Source of the DNA: an uncultured Eubacteriales bacterium
GTDB taxonomy: Bacteria > Bacillota > Clostridia > Oscillospirales > Acutalibacteraceae
NCBI GenBank assembly: GCA_934444695.1
Contig: CAKSDF010000127.1
Coordinates: 1 to 5,632, forward strand
Direction of reading: 5' to 3'
Length of the DNA stretch: 5,632 bases
Under the pieces are notes generated by a model, which saw only the letters and a list, made by a program, of their open reading frames with translations, was not told the origin of the DNA and made no database searches. Positions 1 through 3,892 of the stretch are shown piece after piece. Each line of letters begins with the position of its first letter. Positions within the stretch are counted from its first letter, which is position 1. Both the position numbers and the translations under genes were made by a program.

Positions 1-185
1 GGAGTTGGAAATCGTTTAAAAAGGGCGGGAGTGACCATATTAACCCTTGCGTCGGTGCATTGAGCCGACAGCCTTGTGGCAACCAGCAGTTCAAAAGCGC
101 TTGTTGATTCAAGTGAACATTTCGCTTGCGGGTACAGCTCTTTAAGGGCGTTGACGCACTGAGCGGCTCTTTGTTTTTTGGTCAT
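1..185 (-). CDS. nth: Endonuclease III, N-terminal part (runs off left edge)
   Basis: This is the first 61 codons of a DNA glycosylase/AP lyase of the HhH-GPD family, which removes oxidised pyrimidines in base excision repair. The visible protein begins MTKKQRAAQC, and residues 31-49 (FELLVATRLSAQCTDARVN) match the conserved N-terminal helix of endonuclease III, including the SAQ-TD segment that lies at the DNA-binding face. The catalytic Lys/Asp and the 4Fe-4S cysteines would lie beyond the window edge and cannot be checked. The start is the ATG at 185-183, preceded on the minus strand by AGGAGG (198-193) with a 7-base gap. Upstream lies a tandem-repeat leader. No stop codon or frameshift is seen in the visible part. 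Family assignment rests on recalled similarity to E. coli and Bacillus Nth, and the short visible length is the main limit. Confidence 0.88.
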   Translation of the reverse strand, partial: MTKKQRAAQCVNALKELYPQAKCSLESTSAFELLVATRLSAQCTDARVNMVTPALFKRFPT

Positions 186-198
186 ATGTTTTCCTCCT

Positions 199-249
199 TT
201 TTGTCTGTTTGTTCATTTTATCTGTTTAATCATTTTGTCTGTTTAATTG
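199..249. repeat. Three 17-bp tandem repeats in the nth leader
   Basis: Three adjacent 17-base units lie at 199-215 (TTTTGTCTGTTTGTTCA), 216-232 (TTTTATCTGTTTAATCA) and 233-249 (TTTTGTCTGTTTAATTG). They differ at only a few positions, and a partial TTTAAT continuation follows. On the minus strand, which is the direction of nth, they read as A-rich units with a TTAAACAGA core that end directly at the AGGAGG ribosome-binding site. They therefore occupy the nth leader and possibly its promoter. A TAAAAT sequence inside the middle unit could be a -10 element, but no good -35 is spaced from it. Confidence 0.75.
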
Positions 250-293
250 TTTAATGATCGGAAGATACAGGGGTTTGCGCACGGCTGCAGGGA

Positions 294-435
294 GCCGAGG
301 CTATCAGCGTATCGCTGATCGGAGGGAGCTATTGATAAATCTGACAATGCGGTTTGTTAAAGCGGCCTTGTTTTCTATGAACGGGCTGCGGGATGCTGCT
401 CCCTCCGTTCTCGGCAAAGCCGAGAAAGCCTCGGC
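294..435. repeat. MITE-like inverted-repeat element with a hairpin in each arm
   Basis: The left arm (294-329) reads GCCGAGGCT, then a hairpin ATCAGCG-TAT-CGCTGAT, then CGGAGGGAGC. The right arm (398-435), read on the minus strand, has the same GCCGAGGCT and CGGAGGGAGC blocks. They flank a different hairpin, TTCTCGGC-AAA-GCCGAGAA as written on the plus strand at 408-426. The outer blocks pair over 9 bp (294-302 with 427-435) and the inner blocks over 10 bp (320-329 with 398-407). Together they form a four-way junction with no unpaired base between helices, closing a loop of 68 bases. Such dispersed hairpin repeats, with variable stem-loops between fixed purine-rich blocks, are in my recollection common in Oscillospirales genomes. 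No target-site duplication is obvious. It could be a non-autonomous transposable element or a structured RNA, and the sequence alone does not decide. Confidence 0.7.
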
Positions 436-541
436 GGTAGATAGGCGATACCACCGTCACGCAGGTGCGGCTGCAATGTATGTCGGTGACCTTTTCGGCC
501 TGTTAAGCAACAGATGCATATGGAGGATTATCGGCCATTGA

Positions 542-997
542 CTATACGGTGCTTTCTCTTATCTTTTTGATATATCCGGTGGCAAGGGCGTCGCAGCGCT
601 CGTTTTCCTTGTGCCCTGCGTGACCCTTTACCCACACTATCTCTACCTCGTGAATGTCGTAAAGCTCAAGCAGCCTTTCCCATAGATCGGAGTTTAGGGC
701 AGGCTTTTTGTCAGCCTTTCGCCAGCCGTTTTTCTGCCAGGATTTTGCCCAGCCTTTTGTCAGTCCGTCGGCGGCGTATTTTGAATCGGTGGTGAGAATC
801 ACTTTGCAGGGTTCGTTTAGCTTTTCAAGGGATTTTATAAGGGCGGTAAGTTCCATACGGTTGTTGGTGGTGTCTTTTTCTCCGCCCGAAAGCTCAAGCT
901 CGTGACCCTTGTATCTGAGTATTGCGCCCCATCCGCCCGGGCCGGGATTGCCCGAACATGCGCCGTCGGTGAATATTTCAACAGTCTTTTTGTTCAT
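542..997 (-). CDS. rnhA: Ribonuclease HI
   Basis: This 151-residue cytosolic enzyme cleaves the RNA strand of RNA:DNA hybrids, acting in R-loop and primer removal. Its length is close to the 155 residues of E. coli RNase HI. The four metal-binding acidic residues are visible: D11 in IFTDGACSGNPGPGG, E49 in NNRMEL, D71 in TTDSKY and D136 in NERCDALA. The catalytic-loop H126 sits in VKGHAGH. The basic handle (about residues 82-99, Trp- and Lys-rich) is present, so it is the E. coli-like type rather than the handle-less type. The ATG at 997 is chosen because GGAGAG (1007-1002) lies four bases upstream. An in-frame TTG at 1009 would overlap that site. The stop is TAG at 544-542. It faces away from the fusion gene, with the inverted-repeat element downstream. 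The protein looks intact and functional. Confidence 0.95.
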   Translation of the reverse strand: MNKKTVEIFTDGACSGNPGPGGWGAILRYKGHELELSGGEKDTTNNRMELTALIKSLEKLNEPCKVILTTDSKYAADGLTKGWAKSWQKNGWRKADKKPALNSDLWERLLELYDIHEVEIVWVKGHAGHKENERCDALATGYIKKIRESTV

Positions 998-1001
998 AAT
1001 T

Positions 1002-1007
1002 CTCTCC
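1002..1007 (-). promoter_or_regulatory. Ribosome-binding site that sets the rnhA start
   Basis: On the minus strand GGAGAG is followed by AATT and then ATG at 997. The in-frame TTG at 1009-1007 overlaps the first base of this site, so the ATG is the sensible start. This shortens the longest possible frame by four codons. Confidence 0.75.
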
Positions 1008-1138
1008 AAAGTTTATATAAATTACATAAGCGCAGGTGTCGGTTGGTGCTGTACCTGCAAAATAAATTTAATGCCGTGTTTGCTGTGTCTGCTGCGTTGG
1101 TTAAAGAATGAATGTCGCGAAAAGGCCGGCAGATCAAG

Positions 1139-1152
1139 GCACATTAATGTGC
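1139..1152. promoter_or_regulatory. Perfect 14-bp palindrome, possible operator
   Basis: GCACATTAATGTGC is a perfect palindrome in the intergenic region between the divergent rnhA and fusion genes. Its size and symmetry fit a dimeric repressor site, and it lies about 55-100 bases upstream of the candidate promoter for the fusion gene. Two ATAACAT copies (1158-1164 and 1174-1180) follow it. No known regulator is recognised from the sequence. Confidence 0.3.
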
Positions 1153-1205
1153 AATGTATAACATATAAATTTTATAACATCTCGGCTCTAAAAACAAGAT
1201 GTTTT

Positions 1206-1236
1206 TTGATTAAAAATTTTTCTTCGGGGCAATAAT
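1206..1236 (+). promoter_or_regulatory. Candidate sigma-A-type promoter for the fusion gene
   Basis: A TTGATT box (1206-1211) and an AATAAT box (1231-1236) are separated by 19 bases. They resemble TTGACA/TATAAT with matches at 4 and 5 of 6 positions. The predicted start at about 1243 would give a leader of about 28 bases containing GGAGG. The spacing is on the long side and the region is AT-rich, so chance matches are likely. Confidence 0.35.
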
Positions 1237-1257
1237 AAATTTGAAAAATGTCTTTTT

Positions 1258-1262
1258 GGAGG
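1258..1262 (+). promoter_or_regulatory. Ribosome-binding site that sets the fusion-gene start
   Basis: GGAGG is followed by eight bases and then ATG at 1271. An in-frame TTG at 1241 lies upstream of this site and has no site of its own. Starting there would add ten residues (beginning LKNVFLEENF) ahead of the conserved nucleotidyltransferase start, so the ATG is preferred. Confidence 0.8.
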
Positions 1263-1270
1263 AAAATTTT

Positions 1271-3577
1271 ATGAACAGTGTTATTATGGCCGGCGGAGAG
1301 GGAAGCAGACTGCGCCCCTTAACCTGCGATGTGCCCAAACCCCTTACCCGCCTTGCGGGAAGGCCGGTTATAGAATACATTCTCGATCTGCTTGAAAAGG
1401 CCGGCTGCCAAAAAGCGGCGCTCACCCTCGGCTATCTTCCGGGAGAGATAACCGATTATTTTATTACCCAAAAATATAAAAATATCGATCTTGAATTTTC
1501 TGTCGAAAGCACCCCTCTCGGGACTGCGGGAAGCGTTAAAAAAGCGGCCAAAAACTTTAAAAGCGATTTTCTTGTTATAAGCGGAGACTGCGTTTGCGAT
1601 TTCGATTTAAAAGAAATATACGACAGTCATATTTTAAGCGGTGCCGACATTACCATTGTGACCGCTTCTGTGGACGATCCGCGGGAATACGGCCTTATTT
1701 CCACCGATGATAAGGGCTTTGTCGAAAGCTTTGTGGAAAAACCGTCATTCAAAAACGCCTTCACAAACAAGGCAAATACAGGTATATATGTAATTTCTCC
1801 AAAGGTGCTGAAATCTGTTCCCGACGGCGTGCCCTTCGATTTTTCAAAGGATCTTTTTCCCGGCTTCTTATCATCGGGAGGGAGAATTGCGGTTTTTGAC
1901 GCGGCAGGCTATTGGTGCGATATGGGGGACGGAAAAAGCTATCTTAAATGCCAAAGCGATATTTTAAACGGCAGAGTCAAAACAGACCTTTGCGCCGACA
2001 GTGAGACCGGCTGTTTCGGAAGGCGGCCGACGGGTAATTATGTGCTCTTTCCGCCGGTATATTTCGGGGATAAGGTAACCGTTGCCGACGGTGCGGTTAT
2101 AGGTCCTGATACCGTTCTTGACGACGGGGTGACGGTCGAAAAAAACGCAAGAATAAGGCAAAGTGCATTGCTTAAAGATTCATATATCGAGCAATCGGCG
2201 AGAATTACAAGCGCCATAGTCTGCCTGCGCGCAACGGTCAAACGGGGAGCGTCGCTTTTTGAACATTCGATTTTAGGCAGCGACAGCACGGTGGGTGAAA
2301 GGGCGGCAATAATGCCCGATGTGGCGGTCTGGCCGAAAAAGCTTGTGGAAGAGGGAATTTCCCTTAACTCCAATTTAAAATACGGAAGCGTTAAAAAGGA
2401 ATTTTTCGACGACGGCGGCATTTACGGAAATGTCGGCAGCGACATAACCCCGCGCTTTTGTGCCGATCTCGGATGCGCCGTGGGTTCTCTTTCAAAGAGC
2501 GGCAAGATTGGTGTGGCTTTCGACAGTTCAAACGCCGCCGGCGCACTTTCAAAGGCAGTGATGAGCGGAATGCTGTCCACCGGAGCACAGGTGTGGGATT
2601 TCGGAAGGATTTTAAAATCCCAGATGTCCTTTGCCTGCTCATTTTGCGGAGTGGATTTAGGGGTGTATGTATCGGTAAAGGAAAAGGGAATTATCGAGCT
2701 GTTTTCAAACGACGGACTGCCGGTATCGAGGGAGACCGAGCGAAAAATCGAAAAGATTATGGAAAAGGGCGAGTTTGTGCGGGTGAGCGCCGCAAGTTAT
2801 TCTGCCGCGGCCGATATGAGCGGCGTAAAGCTTCTCTATCGGCAGGAACTTTTCCGCCAGGCATCTAACGGCCTTTTCGGCAAAAGGGCGCGTGCAAGCT
2901 GCACAAACGCCGAGGGACGCTCGATTTTCAACGACACCTTAACGAGACTGGGCTGCGATACGTCGGGCGGTATGTCACTTTTGCTTTCTCCCGACGGCAC
3001 CAAGCTCAACATCAAAACCGAGGAAGGAAAGGACATCCCGTATGACAAGCTGCTGTGGCTTTGCTGCCTTAAAGAGCTTGAAAAGGGATATGATATAATT
3101 CTGCCGCCCGACGCGCCCGTTTTTCTCGACACACTTGCAAAAAAGACGGGAGCAAAGGTGCAGCGGGTGGATACCGAAAGGGAAAGGGAGGGCAGCGAGC
3201 TTCGCAAAGGAGCAAAGGCACGGTATTTTCTGCGGGACGGAATGATGCTTGGCATACGGCTGCTTGATGAATTTAAATCGGCCAGAGAGCTTGAAAAGGC
3301 AGCCGACGGTATTCCCGATTTCTCGGTCTTTTCGGAGGAGCTTGAGCTTGAAAGCACTCCGACAAAAATTATGAACGCTTTGTCGGAAAAATATAAGGTG
3401 ACCTCCTTTGGAATAGAAATGCCATTCAGAAATTCGAAGGTGTATGTGCGGCCGAGAAAATCGGGAAAAAGCCTTAGCTTTACCGCCGAAAGCAAAAGCG
3501 CCGAAATCGCCCGCGCGGCCTGTGAACAAGCCGAAAGCAAGGTGCGGGAAATACTTGACAAAGAGGGAAAAAGGTAG
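1271..3577 (+). CDS. Sugar-1-phosphate nucleotidyltransferase fused to a degenerate phosphohexomutase-like domain
   Basis: This is a 768-residue cytosolic protein. Residues 1-235 form an NTP_transferase domain (mannose-1-phosphate guanylyltransferase/glucose-1-phosphate NTase type). It has GGEGSRLRPLT at 8-18, PKP at 22-24, PLGTAGS at 82-88, SGD at 104-106 with likely metal ligand D106, EKP at 156-158 and a second likely ligand D217 in WCDMGD. It should make an NDP-sugar, possibly GDP-mannose, from sugar-1-phosphate and NTP. Residues about 257-370 look like a left-handed beta-helix of hexapeptide repeats. Residues about 378-768 follow the phosphomannomutase/phosphoglucomutase fold (GNVGSDITP near 386, DGLPVSRE near 481). 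The phosphoserine, metal, sugar and phosphate motifs are all missing there, so mutase activity is unlikely. Bifunctional NTase-mutase fusions of similar layout are known in several bacterial phyla. The exact sugar and base cannot be read from sequence. It appears to be a single-gene transcript. Confidence 0.88.
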   Translation: MNSVIMAGGEGSRLRPLTCDVPKPLTRLAGRPVIEYILDLLEKAGCQKAALTLGYLPGEITDYFITQKYKNIDLEFSVESTPLGTAGSVKKAAKNFKSDFLVISGDCVCDFDLKEIYDSHILSGADITIVTASVDDPREYGLISTDDKGFVESFVEKPSFKNAFTNKANTGIYVISPKVLKSVPDGVPFDFSKDLFPGFLSSGGRIAVFDAAGYWCDMGDGKSYLKCQSDILNGRVKTDLCADSETGCFGRRPTGNYVLFPPVYFGDKVTVADGAVIGPDTVLDDGVTVEKNARIRQSALLKDSYIEQSARITSAIVCLRATVKRGASLFEHSILGSDSTVGERAAIMPDVAVWPKKLVEEGISLNSNLKYGSVKKEFFDDGGIYGNVGSDITPRFCADLGCAVGSLSKSGKIGVAFDSSNAAGALSKAVMSGMLSTGAQVWDFGRILKSQMSFACSFCGVDLGVYVSVKEKGIIELFSNDGLPVSRETERKIEKIMEKGEFVRVSAASYSAAADMSGVKLLYRQELFRQASNGLFGKRARASCTNAEGRSIFNDTLTRLGCDTSGGMSLLLSPDGTKLNIKTEEGKDIPYDKLLWLCCLKELEKGYDIILPPDAPVFLDTLAKKTGAKVQRVDTEREREGSELRKGAKARYFLRDGMMLGIRLLDEFKSARELEKAADGIPDFSVFSEELELESTPTKIMNALSEKYKVTSFGIEMPFRNSKVYVRPRKSGKSLSFTAESKSAEIARAACEQAESKVREILDKEGKR

Positions 3578-3657
3578 TATCATAGGAACAAAAGTAATGT
3601 GACCGTGATAAGCGGCGGATTCTCGCCCATTTAAAGTTTTTGGACAGAGGGCAGGCA

Positions 3658-3695
3658 TTTTTAATCACCGCTTTTTAATCACCTTATTTTTAACC
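3658..3695. repeat. Short direct repeats TTTTTAATCACC
   Basis: TTTTTAATCACC occurs at 3658-3669 and again at 3672-3683, a 14-base period. A shortened copy, TTTTTAACC, lies at 3687-3695. They lie about 200-235 bases upstream of rnj. They could be binding sites for one protein or a slipped-strand duplication, and nothing in the sequence favours one over the other. Confidence 0.55.
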
Positions 3696-3780
3696 GGCAG
3701 AAGTATTACGGCCGACCGACGGCGGTCTGTTCTGCAGTTAAATTTGCGTTGCCGACCGGGCAAGGACACCGTGAGGATAG

Positions 3781-3802
3781 GCGGCTTCGTTCGCTGCTTT
3801 TT
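3781..3802 (+). terminator. Weak intrinsic terminator or attenuator upstream of rnj
   Basis: GCGGC (3781-3785) and GCTGC (3793-3797) form a five-pair stem with one G-U pair around a seven-base loop, followed directly by TTTTT (3798-3802). The shape is that of a Rho-independent terminator, but the stem is short. It could stop readthrough from the fusion gene or act as an attenuator if rnj transcription begins further upstream. Confidence 0.35.
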
Positions 3803-3837
3803 GTGCGGCATCATGTTCATTGTTTTTTAGAGATTTA

Positions 3838-3852
3838 GGGGCAAGAGGCCCC
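3838..3852 (+). promoter_or_regulatory. GC-rich hairpin in the RNase J 5' leader
   Basis: GGGGC and GCCCC flank a five-base AAGAG loop, ending 21 bases before the GGAGG site. No T-tract follows, so it is not a terminator. A stable 5' hairpin at this place could protect the mRNA or take part in self-regulation by RNase J, which is known for other RNase genes, but that role is inference. Confidence 0.4.
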
Positions 3853-3873
3853 ACTACATAAAATATATTTTTC

Positions 3874-3878
3874 GGAGG
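3874..3878 (+). promoter_or_regulatory. Ribosome-binding site with unusual spacing to the RNase J start
   Basis: GGAGG is followed after one base by an out-of-frame ATG (3880), which opens a 32-codon frame ending in TGA at 3976-3978. The rnj frame has its first ATG at 3893, which is 14 bases from the site and longer than the usual 5-10. No in-frame ATG, GTG or TTG lies between the site and 3893. The site therefore either serves rnj inefficiently or also feeds the short overlapping frame. Confidence 0.5.
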
Positions 3879-3892
3879 TATGTTTCCTTACT

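Larger units (their letters stand above)
186..541. other. Gene-free stretch between rnhA and nth
   Basis: This 356-base stretch contains no convincing gene. It holds the nth ribosome-binding site and 17-bp tandem repeats at its left end, and the 142-bp inverted-repeat element at 294-435. The remainder (436-541) has short imperfect inverted repeats only, such as CTGTT/AACAG around 500-513 and CGGCGGTA/TACCACCG around 432-456, which overlaps the element's right end. No U-tract terminator for rnhA is visible on the minus strand. A plus-strand open frame over 254-541 has no ribosome-binding site and crosses the palindromes, so it is not called. Confidence 0.6.
3578..3892 (+). other. Gene-free stretch and RNase J leader
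   Basis: This 315-base region between the fusion gene and rnj has no supported gene. It contains a repeated TTTTTAATCACC motif (3658-3695), three short hairpins (3714-3727, 3749-3763 and 3781-3797), a GC-rich hairpin just upstream of the ribosome-binding site (3838-3852) and an AT-rich run (3855-3873). No convincing promoter pair was found, although TAAAAT (3859-3864) and TATATT (3864-3869) are -10-like. No strong terminator directly follows the fusion gene's stop. The best T-tract hairpin lies about 200 bases downstream. Confidence 0.55.

Noticed and set aside
440..447. GATAGGCG shared with 3776-3783 as a dispersed repeat
   Set aside because: An 8-base match with no similarity in the flanks is expected by chance in a window of this size.
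254..541. Plus-strand open frame of 95 codons between nth and rnhA
   Set aside because: There is no ribosome-binding site, the product resembles nothing I recognise, and the frame runs through the palindromic repeat element. Random open reading is the simpler explanation.
250..541. Known housekeeping RNA (RNase P RNA, tmRNA, SRP RNA or 6S) in the gap
   Set aside because: The conserved cores I would expect, such as GAGGAAAGTCC for RNase P or GGAAGGAAGCAGCC for SRP, are not present on either strand.
1014..1042. Minus-strand promoter for rnhA (CCGACA, 17-base spacer, TATATA)
   Set aside because: The predicted transcript would start inside the ribosome-binding site. The boxes match the consensus at only 4 of 6 positions each.
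1176..1207. Hairpin AACATCT/AGATGTT followed by a T-run as a terminator
   Set aside because: The stem is AT-rich with a 14-base loop, and part of the T-run belongs to the stem. No upstream plus-strand gene needs terminating, so it is too weak to call.
3614..3641. Terminator of the fusion gene (GGCG/CGCC stem and later T-run)
   Set aside because: The stem is only 4 bp and the T-tract is nine bases away, which does not fit an intrinsic terminator.
2836..3658. Long minus-strand open frames (241 and 227 codons) opposite the fusion gene
   Set aside because: They lie antisense to a well-supported coding region, have Ser/Phe-rich low-information products, and are explained by the codon bias of the sense gene.
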